Assembly: GCA_964350895.1 (NCBI GenBank)
Contig: CAYGMG010000001.1
Location: 1 to 64,000, forward strand
Length of the DNA: 64,000 nucleotides
From: Pseudomarimonas sp964350895
GTDB taxonomy: Bacteria; Pseudomonadota; Gammaproteobacteria; Xanthomonadales; Xanthomonadaceae
Direction: 5' to 3'
Below the pieces are notes generated by a model. That model had not been told where the DNA came from, made no database searches, and saw only the letters and a program-made list of their open reading frames with translations. The translations under genes were made by a program, and so were the position numbers. Below, in pieces: positions 11,839-22,864 of the stretch (position 1 is the stretch's first letter; each line of letters starts with the position of its first letter).

Positions 11839-13086
11839 TCAGCCTCGGGCCGGGTCGGTGTCCGGCTCGCCGCTGGCCTCCTCGAGCATTTCCATGGCCG
11901 CGCCCGAGGTGCGCACCATGGGCACGAAGTGGCCGGGGTGCTCGACTGCGCTGTCGCGATGGCGCAGCCGCCAGCCAACGAAGACCGCCAGCAGCCCGAG
12001 TATCGCGGCCGACAGCGGGAACAGGCTGGCCGGACCGAAGCGGCTCATGAGCGCGCCGGCACACAGCGGGCCGAGGGTCGCGCCGATTCCGTAGAGCAGC
12101 AGCACGCGGCCGCTGCCGGCAAGCAGCTGGGTCGGCGCCAGGCGGTCCATCAGATGGGCCACTGCCACCGGATACAGGGTGAACACGAAGCCGCCGTAGA
12201 CGAACAGCAGCAGGCCGCGGGCCAACGCTGACTCATACAGCAGGCCGAGCAGCAGGGCGGAAAGGGCTGCCAGCAAGGCCAGCGCGGCCAGTACCCGCCG
12301 TCGGTCGGCGCGATCCGACCAGCGACCCAGCGGCCACTGCAGCGCCGCGCCGCCGAGGATCGCGGTGGCCATCACTGCGCCGACCCCGGCGCTGTCGAGG
12401 CCAATCAGATCAGCGAACACCGGCATCAGGCCCCAGAACGCGCCCAGCACCAGGCCGCTGAGCAGAGCAGCGACCGCCGCCGAGGGCGCCTCGCGCCACA
12501 GCTCGGCAAGCGGCAGCGGCGCGGGATTGGCCATCACCGGCTGCGGCAGGCGGGTCCAGGTGACCGGCATCAGCGCCACGCAGGTCAGCAGGGCCACCAG
12601 GGCGAACAGGCTGAACCCTCCGATCGGCGCCAGCGGCAGCAGGGCCTGGCCTGCAGCCAGCGCCAGCAGGTTGACCATCATGTAGCCGGCGAACAGCTGG
12701 CCGCGATGTTCGGGCGGGGCCTCGGCGCCGAGCCAGCTTTCGATCAGCGCATAGAGGCAAACCAGGGCAGCCCCATTGATCAGGCGCAGCAGCGCCCAGG
12801 CGACCGGATCGACCAGCAGCGGGTGCAGCAGCACGGCGGCGGTCGCTGCTGCCGAGCAGAAGGCGAAGCAGCGCACGTGGCCGAGCCTGGCAACCAGCGG
12901 CGGCGCGGCCCAGGTGCCGAGCGCGAAGCCTAGGAAATAGCTGGACATGATCCAGCCCATGGTGGCGGCGTCGAAGCCCTCGCTCCCTCCGCGCAGGGCG
13001 AGCAAGGTGCCGAGCAGGCCGCTGCCGGTCACCAGCAGTGCAAGCCCGAACATCAATGCGGCGACACGCAACATCAGCGCTAACAT
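11839..13086 (-). CDS. MFS transporter (YcaD-like)
   Basis: A 415-residue integral membrane protein with about twelve hydrophobic segments and the MFS layout. The loop after helix 2 carries LGHVRCFAF in place of the classical GxxxDRxGRR, and the central loop has LGRWSDRADRRRVLAAL, a good inter-helix MFS motif. The SYFLGFALGTWAAP and LYALIESWLG segments resemble the YcaD/YfkF branch of sugar- and drug-like MFS proteins. The C-terminal 40 residues are hydrophilic and acidic. It is convergent with nothing and stands upstream of the gcvP promoter on the same strand. The substrate is unknown. Confidence 0.85.
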   Translation of the reverse strand: MLALMLRVAALMFGLALLVTGSGLLGTLLALRGGSEGFDAATMGWIMSSYFLGFALGTWAAPPLVARLGHVRCFAFCSAAATAAVLLHPLLVDPVAWALLRLINGAALVCLYALIESWLGAEAPPEHRGQLFAGYMMVNLLALAAGQALLPLAPIGGFSLFALVALLTCVALMPVTWTRLPQPVMANPAPLPLAELWREAPSAAVAALLSGLVLGAFWGLMPVFADLIGLDSAGVGAVMATAILGGAALQWPLGRWSDRADRRRVLAALALLAALSALLLGLLYESALARGLLLFVYGGFVFTLYPVAVAHLMDRLAPTQLLAGSGRVLLLYGIGATLGPLCAGALMSRFGPASLFPLSAAILGLLAVFVGWRLRHRDSAVEHPGHFVPMVRTSGAAMEMLEEASGEPDTDPARG

Positions 13087-13182
13087 GGCACTTCACCGTG
13101 GAGTCGAAGTCCTGCAGGGAAACTAGCACGATCGCCTGCCTATCGCTTGGTGATCGCCGGCCGCGCTGCTAGCATCGGCAGC

Positions 13183-14271
13183 ATGGAGCGCTGGCCCGCC
13201 ATCGCCATCCTGCTGATCGGCGCAGCCTGCGCCGGCGGCGCCGCGGCCGAGGAGGAAGACGCTTTCCACCTCGGCGGTGCGGTGCGCATCAACAGCGGAT
13301 GGCTCGACTACGGCGCCGCCAAGCAGGATCTGAATACCGATCTCGAGCTGTTCCGGATCGACAGCCGCGGCCGCAAGGGCCGCTTCAGCTACTCGGTGCA
13401 ATACCGCTTCTACAACGACTTCGAGGCGATCCACCACGGCTGGGTTGGACTTGACCTGGCCCAGGGTGGCCAGCTGCGCGCCGGCGTCCAGCAGGTGCCG
13501 TTCGGCTTGCTGCCGTACGCCTCACACAGTTTCTGGTTCGGCTCGGGCTATTACCTCGGTATCGAGGACGACTACGACCTGGGCGTTGTCTGGGAGCGCG
13601 TCAATGAGGGCGTGCGCTGGCACGCAGGCCTCTTCTTTGCAGACGAGTACGGCGACGGCAAGCGCTTTGATCGCTACTCATTCGATGTCGCGCAGACGGC
13701 CGGGCTCCCCTATCGCGAGCGCGAGCGACTGCTGCTGCGACGTGCGGTGAGCTGGGAGCAGGGCGGCGCGAACTGGGAGTTGGGCATTTCGGGTTTCGCC
13801 GGTCGCGTCGAGAATGTCGACAGCGGCCGTGAGCATGATCACCAGGGGCTCGCCCTGCACGTGCAACGCACGCAGGGCGCCCTGACCCTGCAAGGGCAGT
13901 GGGCGGCCTACCGCTATGACGTGCCCGGCCAGCGCATCGCGATGTCGGCCTTCGCCTTTCCGTTCGAGATCGCAAGCAAGGCGCAGGTACTCAGCGCCAA
14001 TGCCGCCTACGATCTGCCGACGCCGTCCTGGCTGGACAGTCTGCGCTGCTACAACAATCTGAGCACCACCCAGGTCTCCGGCGCCGGTCGTCGGGACTCC
14101 TGGCAGAACGTCACCGGCTGCAGCATCGGCCGCGGCCCGATGTTCACCTATGTCGACTGGATCGCCGGCTACAACATGTGGTTCATCGGCGGTCCCGGAA
14201 TTGGCATTGATGACCCCGGCGGAGACCGCTGGCGCTCGCGTCTGAACATCAACTTCGGTTTCTATTTCTGA
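13183..14271 (+). CDS. Porin-like outer-membrane beta-barrel protein
   Basis: A 362-residue protein with a signal peptide (AIAILLIGAACAGGAAA) followed by alternating aromatic and polar strands and a C-terminal phenylalanine in LNINFGFYF, the classic outer-membrane targeting end. The FSYSVQYRFYNDFEAIHHGWVG and RAGVQQVPFGLLPY segments resemble the phosphate-selective porin O/P group. The ATG at 13183 gives a proper signal peptide; upstream starts would add an unlikely extension. It precedes a BCCT transporter gene on the same strand by 87 bases, so the pair may supply a common solute across the two membranes. That link is inferred from proximity only. Confidence 0.75.
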   Translation: MERWPAIAILLIGAACAGGAAAEEEDAFHLGGAVRINSGWLDYGAAKQDLNTDLELFRIDSRGRKGRFSYSVQYRFYNDFEAIHHGWVGLDLAQGGQLRAGVQQVPFGLLPYASHSFWFGSGYYLGIEDDYDLGVVWERVNEGVRWHAGLFFADEYGDGKRFDRYSFDVAQTAGLPYRERERLLLRRAVSWEQGGANWELGISGFAGRVENVDSGREHDHQGLALHVQRTQGALTLQGQWAAYRYDVPGQRIAMSAFAFPFEIASKAQVLSANAAYDLPTPSWLDSLRCYNNLSTTQVSGAGRRDSWQNVTGCSIGRGPMFTYVDWIAGYNMWFIGGPGIGIDDPGGDRWRSRLNINFGFYF

Positions 14272-14358
14272 GCCGCACACTCTGGTGCCCAGAGTCCGGC
14301 TTCCATTCCTGAGCCCTTGCGCCCCGCGGGCGCGACAGGCCCACGCAGGAGTCAGCAC

Positions 14359-16341
<1,983 letters not shown>

Positions 16342-16437
16342 GTTTGTCCGCCCGGCGCCTCGACGCCGCCTTGCGGCAGCGCGGCTATGCTGACGGGATG
16401 CGCTATCCGCCTGATCTGCCAATGCCGATGAATCGAC

Positions 16438-17688
16438 ATGTCCAGCCCGGACCCTGAACCGCCGGAGGGTTCGGCTGGCGAGCGGCGCAACTTCCTGGTC
16501 TATGCCGGCAGCCACGGGCTGACCAAGCTGGGCGATGCGCTGATGAACCCGAAGACCACGCTCAGCTGGCTGGGCGCGGCGCTCGGGGCGCCGACCTTCC
16601 TGGTCGCGATGCTGGTTCCGATACGCGAGGCCGGCAGTCTGCTGCTGCAGGTCATGGTTGCTGGCTGGGTGGAGCGGGCGCGGCGGCGGAAGTGGGTGTG
16701 GGTGGCCGGTTCACTGACCCAGGGCGCCTGCGTTGCCGGCATGGGCGGCGTCGCATTCTGGCTCGAAGGCAGCAGCGCGGGTCTGGCCCTGCTGGCCCTG
16801 GTCGGCCTGTTCGCACTCGCCCGCAGCCTGTGTTCGCTGTCCTCCAAGGACGTACTGGGACGGACCCTGCGCAAGGGTTTGCGGGGTCGCGCTGGTGGCT
16901 GGGCATCGAGTGCCGCAGGTGCTGCCACCCTGCTGGTAGCCGGCGGTGGCCTGTGGCTGGGCGGCGACGAGGAGCGCCGGTCGATAGCCTGGCTGCTGCT
17001 CGGCGCCGCTGCCGCCTGGGGCATCGCCGCGGCATGCTTTTCCGCCATGGCCGAGCCCGCCGACGAGGCCCAGCCAGGAGCGCAGTCGCGTGGCCGGCTC
17101 GCCCTGCTGCGCGAGGATCCGCGGCTGCGCTTCTTCATCCTCACCCGCAGCCTGCTGCTGTGTTCGGCGCTGTCCGCCCCGTACTACGTGCTGCTGGCCC
17201 AGCGCCATCTTGGTGAAGCCGCTGGCCAGGGCTGGCTGGCCTTTGTGTTCCTATCGGGTCTTGCCGGGCTGTTGGGAGGGCCGCTTTGGGGGCGCATGGC
17301 TGACCACTCCAGTCGCCAGGTGCTCGGCTGGGCCGCCGCGACCGCGTCTGCGCTCGGCATGCTGGTCTTCTACCTGGAAACCTGGGAACCCCAGGTGCTG
17401 GACATGTTCTGGGTGCTGCCCGCCGCCTACCTGCTGCTCTCGCTGGCCCACGAGGGCGTGCGCATTGGCCGCAAGACCTGGATCGTCAACATCGCCGAAG
17501 GCGCACAGCGGCGCGACTATGTGGCGGTCAGCAATTCCGCCATGGGGGTCATCCTGCTGATCGTAGGCGCGGCTTCGGCGGCCCTGGCCGACTGGTCGCT
17601 CAGCGCGGTCCTGCTCGGCCTGACCCTGCTCGGCGTGGCCGGCACGATCATGACCCGCCAGCTGCCCGAAGCCGAGGAGCAGACTTAG
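16438..17688 (+). CDS. MFS transporter
   Basis: A 416-residue membrane protein with about twelve hydrophobic segments in two halves joined by a hydrophilic linker near residues 200-220. A loop GPLWGRMADHSSRQVLGW after helix 8 matches the MFS inter-helix motif. The N-terminal region NPKTTLSWLGAALGAPTFLVAMLVPIREAGSLLLQ is the type seen in uncharacterised MFS permeases. A short hairpin (AGCGCA/TGCGCT with loop TTGT) overlaps the stop codon at 17687-17702. No neighbour indicates the substrate. Confidence 0.8.
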   Translation: MSSPDPEPPEGSAGERRNFLVYAGSHGLTKLGDALMNPKTTLSWLGAALGAPTFLVAMLVPIREAGSLLLQVMVAGWVERARRRKWVWVAGSLTQGACVAGMGGVAFWLEGSSAGLALLALVGLFALARSLCSLSSKDVLGRTLRKGLRGRAGGWASSAAGAATLLVAGGGLWLGGDEERRSIAWLLLGAAAAWGIAAACFSAMAEPADEAQPGAQSRGRLALLREDPRLRFFILTRSLLLCSALSAPYYVLLAQRHLGEAAGQGWLAFVFLSGLAGLLGGPLWGRMADHSSRQVLGWAAATASALGMLVFYLETWEPQVLDMFWVLPAAYLLLSLAHEGVRIGRKTWIVNIAEGAQRRDYVAVSNSAMGVILLIVGAASAALADWSLSAVLLGLTLLGVAGTIMTRQLPEAEEQT

Positions 17689-17800
17689 CGCATTGTTGCG
17701 CTGCGCTGGCGGATCGCAGCCGGCGCCCAGCGCGCCGTTCGCTTGTGGCGCTCGGCATCGCCTGTGATAGCGTCACTGCAGCGCTGCCACGGAGACTTCC

Positions 17801-18772
17801 TTGATCAAGACCCTGCTGTATCGCCCGGGCCCGCAGACCCTGATCGAGGGTGGAGAGGAGTTGATCGCGCAGTGGCAGGGCGAGCCGGACAGCCTGCTCT
17901 GGGCCGACTTCTACGAGCACGATGCAGACCAGGAGCGCGTCCTGCTGGGCCAGCGCTTCGGTCTGCACAAGCTGGCCATCCAGGACGCCCAGCGCGACCG
18001 CCACCAGCCGAAGATCGAAACCTTCCCCGACTATGTGTTCATCCTGCTCAAGGGCCTGGGTGCCGATACCGGGAGCTTCGAGTTCGGCACCATTCAGATT
18101 GCCATGTTCATCGGCCAGCGATTCCTGGTCACCCGGCACTCCGGGCCCTCGTCGAGCATCGAGCGCCTGCAGGACGAGCTGCGGCAGGATTCCGCGCTCT
18201 GCGCCGGCGGCCCGGATGCCCTGGCCCTGCGCCTGTCACGCATATCGGTGGATCGATATGTGCAGCGTCTGATGACCCTGGAGCCGCGCCTGGAAGTTCT
18301 GGAGCAGGAGATCGTCGACAATCCCGATGACGACCTGCTCGCCGAGCTGACCGGCTACAAGACCGACCTGCGCAAGTTTCGGCGTGTGCTGCTCTACCAC
18401 GTGCAGGTGTTCGACGAGTTAAGGCAGCATCCTCCGACCCAGGTGCGTCCCGAGCACGTCCATGAGATCCGCGACGTGTTCGAGAACCAGGAGCGCGCCA
18501 GCAGCCTTGCCACCCTGTACTACGAGGTCGCCACCGACCTCAGCGAAGGCTATATCTCGATGGCCTCGCACCGGCTCAACAACATCATGAAGGTGCTGAC
18601 CATCGTCACCGTGGTCTTCGTGCCGCTGAGCTTCCTCGCCGGCATCTACGGCATGAACTTCGAGAACATGCCGGAGCTGGGCTCGCGCTTTGGCTATTTC
18701 GTCCTGCTCGGCCTGATGGCCAGCATCGCCGGGACCCTGCTCCTGGTGTTCAGACGACGGCGCTGGCTGTAG
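17801..18772 (+). CDS. CorA-family magnesium/divalent cation transporter
   Basis: A 323-residue protein with a large soluble N-terminal domain, a long helix and two C-terminal membrane helices. The first helix ends in the diagnostic YGMNFENMPEL (the GMN pore motif plus MPEL loop). CorA channels mediate Mg2+ uptake, and some members carry Co2+, Ni2+ or export Zn2+. It uses a TTG start at 17801 supported by GGAG at 17791; no in-frame ATG fits the family start. The gene appears monocistronic. Confidence 0.92.
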   Translation: MIKTLLYRPGPQTLIEGGEELIAQWQGEPDSLLWADFYEHDADQERVLLGQRFGLHKLAIQDAQRDRHQPKIETFPDYVFILLKGLGADTGSFEFGTIQIAMFIGQRFLVTRHSGPSSSIERLQDELRQDSALCAGGPDALALRLSRISVDRYVQRLMTLEPRLEVLEQEIVDNPDDDLLAELTGYKTDLRKFRRVLLYHVQVFDELRQHPPTQVRPEHVHEIRDVFENQERASSLATLYYEVATDLSEGYISMASHRLNNIMKVLTIVTVVFVPLSFLAGIYGMNFENMPELGSRFGYFVLLGLMASIAGTLLLVFRRRRWL

Positions 18773-18941
18773 TGGCCGGCAACGGACCCGGCAAGCTGGC
18801 TTCGATCAGTCCGCTGCCGTCATGCCGCCACGATATGGCGCAATGGCCGGCTGGGCGCGCCCGGGAGCGGCGTCGCCGCCGTGCTTGCATGGTGCAGGCA
18901 ATCGCGAGATGGTGCGCAGACCTCATCGTCGGAGCACCGCC

Positions 18942-19511
18942 ATGGGCGTCACCCTGCTCGACCTCTGGTTGCCGATCCTGCTCGGCAGCGCACTTGCCTG
19001 GATCGCCAGCGCGCTGATCCACATGCTGCTCAAGTACCACAACAGCGACTATCGGCAGCTCGGCAACGAAGCCGAGGTCGCCGCCAGTCTGAAGCAGGGC
19101 TCGCCGCAGCCCGGCGTCCACTCGCTGCCGTACTGCGTCGACATGAGCCAGATGAGCGACCCGGCAATGCAGGCGCGCTTCAATGAAGGCCCGGTCGCCT
19201 TCGTCACCATCTTTCCCAAGGGCATGCCCAACATGGGCAAGCTGGTCGGCCAGCAATTCCTGCATTTCCTGCTCGGCTGCGTGCTGATCGCCTGGGTCGC
19301 CACCCTGATCATCCCTCCGGGCGCTGCCTATCTCGGCGTGTTCCACTTCATCGCTCCGGTGGCCTTCCTGGCCTTTGGCTGGGCCAACGTTCCGTACTCG
19401 ATCTGGTATGGCCATGCCTGGTCCACCACCGCCAAGTACTTGCTCGATGCGCTGATCTACGCCCTGCTGATCGCCGGCAGCTTTGCCTGGCTGTGGCCAG
19501 CTGCGGGCTGA
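18942..19511 (+). CDS. Uncharacterised four-helix membrane protein
   Basis: I do not recognise a characterised family. The 189-residue protein has a hydrophobic N-terminal helix (LPILLGSALAWIASALIHML) and a soluble stretch of about 70 residues with a conserved-looking HSLPYCVDMSQM. Three further membrane segments follow (near FLHFLLGCVLIAWVATLI, FIAPVAFLAFGWANVPYS and LDALIYALLIAGSFAWLW). The ATG at 18942 has GGAGC eleven bases upstream; an earlier in-frame start at 18822 would add non-protein-like sequence. It lies between corA-like and dioxygenase genes on the same strand with gaps of 169 and 100 bases. Confidence 0.75.
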   Translation: MGVTLLDLWLPILLGSALAWIASALIHMLLKYHNSDYRQLGNEAEVAASLKQGSPQPGVHSLPYCVDMSQMSDPAMQARFNEGPVAFVTIFPKGMPNMGKLVGQQFLHFLLGCVLIAWVATLIIPPGAAYLGVFHFIAPVAFLAFGWANVPYSIWYGHAWSTTAKYLLDALIYALLIAGSFAWLWPAAG

Positions 19512-19611
19512 TCAAGGCGTCGCCGCGAGGGCGGTGATCCGGAGTTCGCCTGCGATCAAGCGCAGGACGCCAGTGCCAGCGCCGACAGGCACGCCACGTG
19601 GGAGTTGCAGC

Positions 19612-20262
19612 ATGAACGTCCAAGGTCCGATCAGCCGACGCGCCCTGATCCAGTCCGGTCTCGGCGCGGTCGCCCTGGCTGCCAGCGCCGCGTTGCCTGC
19701 CGCTACGCCGACCCCGCAGCAAACCGAGGGGCCGTTCTTCCCGAGCAAGGACCAGGCCGACAAGGATCTCGACCTGACCCGCATCGAAGGCCATGCCGAG
19801 CAGGCGCAGGGCGAAGTGGTGGAGATTGAAGGGCAGGTCATCGATGTCGACGGCCAGCCGGTAGCCGAAGCCCTGGTGGATATCTGGCAGGCCAATGTGC
19901 ACGGCCGTTACGCCCACGAGCGCGACCCCAATCCGGCACCGCTCGACCCGCATTTTCAGGGCTGGGCCCGCCTCACTACCGATGCCGAGGGGCGCTTTCG
20001 CGTGCGCACCATCAGGCCCGGTGCCTATCCAGTGGCCGACGATTGGTCGCGGCCGCCGCACATCCACTACAAGGTCGCGCGCCGCGGCTTCCACGAGCTG
20101 ACCACCCAGATGTATTTCGCTGGCGACCCACTCAACGCCAAGGATCGCTTGCTCGGCGCGGTGCCCGAAGCGCAGCGCGCCGGGTTGATCGTGGACTTTG
20201 CGCCGGCAGGGCAGGGCGGCGTCGCAACCGGCCAGTTCGTGATGGTGCTGCGCAAGGTCTAG
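19612..20262 (+). CDS. Tat-exported intradiol ring-cleavage dioxygenase
   Basis: A 216-residue protein of the protocatechuate 3,4-dioxygenase/catechol 1,2-dioxygenase fold. The non-haem iron ligands are visible: one tyrosine in HGRYAHE, a second in RPGAYPVADDW, and two histidines in PPHIHYK. The N terminus carries a twin-arginine signal (SRRALIQSGLGAVALAASAA), which implies export of the folded protein with its metal. Exported intradiol dioxygenases are known as a separate branch whose aromatic substrates are mostly undefined. Start at 19612 with GGGAG upstream. No other aromatic-degradation gene is nearby. Confidence 0.88.
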   Translation: MNVQGPISRRALIQSGLGAVALAASAALPAATPTPQQTEGPFFPSKDQADKDLDLTRIEGHAEQAQGEVVEIEGQVIDVDGQPVAEALVDIWQANVHGRYAHERDPNPAPLDPHFQGWARLTTDAEGRFRVRTIRPGAYPVADDWSRPPHIHYKVARRGFHELTTQMYFAGDPLNAKDRLLGAVPEAQRAGLIVDFAPAGQGGVATGQFVMVLRKV

Positions 20263-20278
20263 ACAAAGTCAGGAGTCC

Positions 20279-20295
20279 CCCCGGCTTTGCCGGGG
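20279..20295 (+). terminator. Hairpin after the dioxygenase gene, possibly the IS200-type left end
   Basis: A 7-bp stem CCCCGGC/GCCGGGG with loop TTT begins 17 bases after the dioxygenase stop. It could stop that transcript, although no T run follows. It also sits where an IS200/IS605-type element would have its subterminal left-end hairpin, 85 bases before the transposase start. Confidence 0.45.
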
Positions 20296-20379
20296 TGGCA
20301 GTAGCAGTTTGACGAATACGGAAGTCCATCGCGGAAACTCCAGTCGTGAGCCGCCAAGCACACGATTGGAGAATCCGAG

Positions 20380-20811
20380 ATGGACAAGTACCAAAGTCTA
20401 TGCCACACCCAGTGGGAATGCCTTTACCACGTCGTCTTCATCCCCAAGTGCCGACGCAAGACCCTGTACAAGGAGTTGCGGCCTCACCTTGGTGAGGTGT
20501 TTCGCCGATTGGCGGAGCAGAAGGAGAGCAGGGTGGAGGAGGGATACCTAATGGTCGATCACGTCCACATGATGCTACGAATACCGCCGAAATTTGCAGT
20601 GTCGCAAGTGGTGGGGTTCATCAAGGGCAAGAGCGCGATTCATCTTGCTCGAGTGTATGGGGAGCGAAAGCGAAACTTCGTCGGCCAGCACTTCTGGGCC
20701 CGGGGCTTCTTCGTTTCGACGGTGGGGCGGGACGAAGCGGTGATTCGGAACTACATCCGCAATCAGGAGAAGGAGGATGAGCGGATCGACCAGCTCGCCC
20801 TGCTGCGTTAG
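20380..20811 (+). CDS. tnpA: IS200/IS605-family Y1 transposase (TnpA)
   Basis: A 143-residue HUH-type single-strand transposase. The HVH metal motif is in LMVDHVHMML and the nucleophilic tyrosine is probably in RNYIRNQE near the C terminus. The N-terminal YHVVFIPKCRRK and central QHFWARGFFVSTVG are typical of the family. The length is normal, so it may be functional. GGAG lies 15-18 bases before the ATG. Such elements use imperfect end hairpins, not inverted repeats, and make no target duplication. Candidate end hairpins are seen at 20279-20295, 20816-20831 and 20840-20863. The IS66 element begins 67 bases downstream. Confidence 0.92.
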   Translation: MDKYQSLCHTQWECLYHVVFIPKCRRKTLYKELRPHLGEVFRRLAEQKESRVEEGYLMVDHVHMMLRIPPKFAVSQVVGFIKGKSAIHLARVYGERKRNFVGQHFWARGFFVSTVGRDEAVIRNYIRNQEKEDERIDQLALLR

Positions 20812-20815
20812 CCCA

Positions 20816-20863
20816 GCCACCGAAAGGTGGCGCCGAACAGTGGCAGCGCGTTAGCGCCGCCAC
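20816..20863 (+). repeat. Two hairpins at the 3' side of the IS200-type gene
   Basis: Immediately after the transposase stop comes GCCACC-GAAA-GGTGGC, a perfect 6-bp stem with a GNRA-type loop. Next is a GTGGC/GCCAC hairpin spanning 20840-20863. Subterminal hairpins are the right-end recognition structures of IS200/IS605 elements. Which one marks the true element end cannot be decided without other copies. Confidence 0.55.
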
Positions 20864-20929
20864 CAGCCGCTTTGAGCGTAAGCGTCCGCCCACGCCACCT
20901 ACCTTCCGCGCGCAGCGTGAGCTAGGAGA

Positions 20930-22510
20930 TCAGCCTTTGGCCGGCAGCCACCGATGCGGCAGCAGGTCGCTGATGTCGCGATCCTTGGTGGTCGGTAGCC
21001 GTTCGAGGGCGTCGTTGAGCCAGGCATGTGGGTCGCGCTGGTTTGCCTTGGCGGTGGCGAGCAGGCTCATGATGACGGCGGCTCGGCGCCCTGCGCTGTC
21101 GGAGCCGGTAAAGAGCCAGTTCTTCCTGCCCAGCGCCACGGGACGGATCGCGTTCTCGATCGGGTTGTTGTCGATCGGATAGCGGCCATCCTCGGCATAG
21201 CGGGCGAGCGCCGGCCAGCGCTTGAGGCAGTAGGTCAGCGCTTTGTCGGTACCGCTGTTGCCCAGCACCTGGGAATGCAGCGCCCGCAGCCAGTCATGCA
21301 GCGCATCCAGCACCGGGCGTGCATGGCGCTGTCGCCAGCGCGTTCGATCCTCCGCGCCGAGCTCAGCCGCCTCGCGTTCTATTCGGTACAGCAGGCCGAT
21401 GCGCTCGATCGCTTCAGCGGCGATCGGGCTCTTGCTGGCCTTGTGCAGGTCGACGAACTTGCGCCGGGCGTGTGCCCAGCAGCCCAGCTCAAGCACGCGG
21501 TCGTCGACAAACGAGGCCTTGTAGCCCGCGTAGTCGTCCACCATCAGCGCGCCGCGCCAGTCGCCAAGAAACCGCCGGGCGTGCTCGCCGCTGCGGCTGG
21601 GGCAGTAGTCGAACACCACGATGGGCGTATCGATCGCGGTGCGGTAGGCGAACAGATAGGCCCGCCTGGTCTTACCAGCGCCCGGATCGAGCTGAGCGAC
21701 CGGGGTTTCATCCGCATGCAGCACAGGACACCTGAGCAACTCTCGGCGCAGCGCATCGCTCAGCGGCTGCAGCGCGACGCCCACGGCGCCGATCCACTCC
21801 GCCAGCGTGCTGCGCGCCAGCGTCACCCCGGCGCGCGCGTAGATCCCCTCTTGCCGGTGCAGCGGCAGATGGTCGAGGTGCTTGGCGATGGTCACCTGCG
21901 CCAGCAGGCTCGGGTCGGCCTGGCTGCGATCCAGGATCGCCGGCGGCACCGGCTCGGCCACGACCCGCTCGCACGGACGGCAGGCGTACTGCGGGAACAC
22001 TTCGCGACGGACAAAGAACGTGATCGGCTGGCAGGCCAGCCGCTCGCGGACGTGCTCGCCGATCTTGACCAGCTCGCCGCCGCACTGTGAGCAGCCCGTG
22101 CAGTCCGGCTCGTGCACCGTGGTCACCCGCGGCAGTTCGGCCGGCAGGGGCTGGCGTCGGGGCGTCTTGCGAGCGGCTGTGAGCGCAGATTCTGTGTCGC
22201 GCTTGAGCGCATCAAGCCTGGCTTCGGCGGCGGCGATGTCGGCGGCCACCGATTCGTCGAACAGCGAGCGCTGCGTGGCGTCCATGCGCTCCGAGCGCGC
22301 CGCAAACTGCAGCCGGCGCAGGCGGGCGATCTCGTAGGTCAGCGCCTCGATCTGGATGTCGCGCTGGTGGATGGCCTGCTCACGCCGGGCGATCAGGGCA
22401 TCGCGCTCGGCCAGCGCGTCGTCGCGCTGCGCGATCACGGCGATCTTGTCGAGCAGCAGTGCGCGCAGCTCGTCGGCATCGGTAATGGCAGAAAGCTGCG
22501 CGGCATCCAT
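20930..22510 (-). CDS. tnpC: IS66 transposase TnpC
   Basis: A 526-residue IS66-type DDE transposase. In order: an N-terminal coiled coil (IAQRDDALAERDALIARREQ), a leucine-rich IARLRRLQFAARSER segment, a zinc finger with two CxxC pairs (CTGCSQCGG and CRPC), then the catalytic core. The core holds LHADETPV (first Asp), MVDDYAGYK (second Asp) and DNNPIENAIRP (Glu region), followed by GRKNWLFTGSDSAGRRAA. All expected acidic residues are present and the length is normal. The ATG at 22510 is preferred; a TTG at 22528, directly after the tnpB stop, is possible and would add six residues. Confidence 0.95.
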   Translation of the reverse strand: MDAAQLSAITDADELRALLLDKIAVIAQRDDALAERDALIARREQAIHQRDIQIEALTYEIARLRRLQFAARSERMDATQRSLFDESVAADIAAAEARLDALKRDTESALTAARKTPRRQPLPAELPRVTTVHEPDCTGCSQCGGELVKIGEHVRERLACQPITFFVRREVFPQYACRPCERVVAEPVPPAILDRSQADPSLLAQVTIAKHLDHLPLHRQEGIYARAGVTLARSTLAEWIGAVGVALQPLSDALRRELLRCPVLHADETPVAQLDPGAGKTRRAYLFAYRTAIDTPIVVFDYCPSRSGEHARRFLGDWRGALMVDDYAGYKASFVDDRVLELGCWAHARRKFVDLHKASKSPIAAEAIERIGLLYRIEREAAELGAEDRTRWRQRHARPVLDALHDWLRALHSQVLGNSGTDKALTYCLKRWPALARYAEDGRYPIDNNPIENAIRPVALGRKNWLFTGSDSAGRRAAVIMSLLATAKANQRDPHAWLNDALERLPTTKDRDISDLLPHRWLPAKG

Positions 22511-22528
22511 GCCGCACAGGGTACTCAA

Positions 22529-22864
22529 TCAGAGCAGCACAGCAAGGGGTTTCACCGCAGAAAGTCGCTGCCAATCGACACCGGCGCACAGCCATTCGAA
22601 CTGCTGCGCCGACAGCGTGCACACCGCATCGCCCGGACGTGGCCAGACAAAGCGCCCGCGGTGCAGTCGGCGCGTACACAGCCAGACGCCCGTCGCATCC
22701 GCCAGGAGCACCTTGATGCGCGTGCCGCTGCGATTGCGGAACACGTAGGCGCCGCCGGCCAGCCTGTCCCCGGCCAGCGATTGCACCAGTACCAGCAAGC
22801 GATCCGCACCGCAGCGCAGGTCGACCGGCGCCGTCGCCAGGTACCAGCCATGCGGGCTCAGCAC
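22529..22864 (-). CDS. tnpB: IS66 accessory protein TnpB
   Basis: A 111-residue protein of the IS66 Orf2 family. The conserved PVDLRCGADRLLVLV and the YVFRNRSGTRIKVLLAD segment followed by the WLCTRRLHRGRFVWP strand are diagnostic. TnpB is required for transposition of IS66 elements, but its biochemical role is unsettled. The gene overlaps the end of tnpA by seven bases and abuts tnpC, indicating one transcript. Confidence 0.95.
   Translation of the reverse strand: MLSPHGWYLATAPVDLRCGADRLLVLVQSLAGDRLAGGAYVFRNRSGTRIKVLLADATGVWLCTRRLHRGRFVWPRPGDAVCTLSAQQFEWLCAGVDWQRLSAVKPLAVLL

Noticed and set aside
20380..20811. REP-associated tyrosine transposase (RAYT) as the source of the REP-like repeats
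   Set aside because: The 143-residue length and overall pattern fit IS200/IS605 TnpA better than the longer RAYT family, and its flanking hairpins differ from the 42939-43305 repeats.
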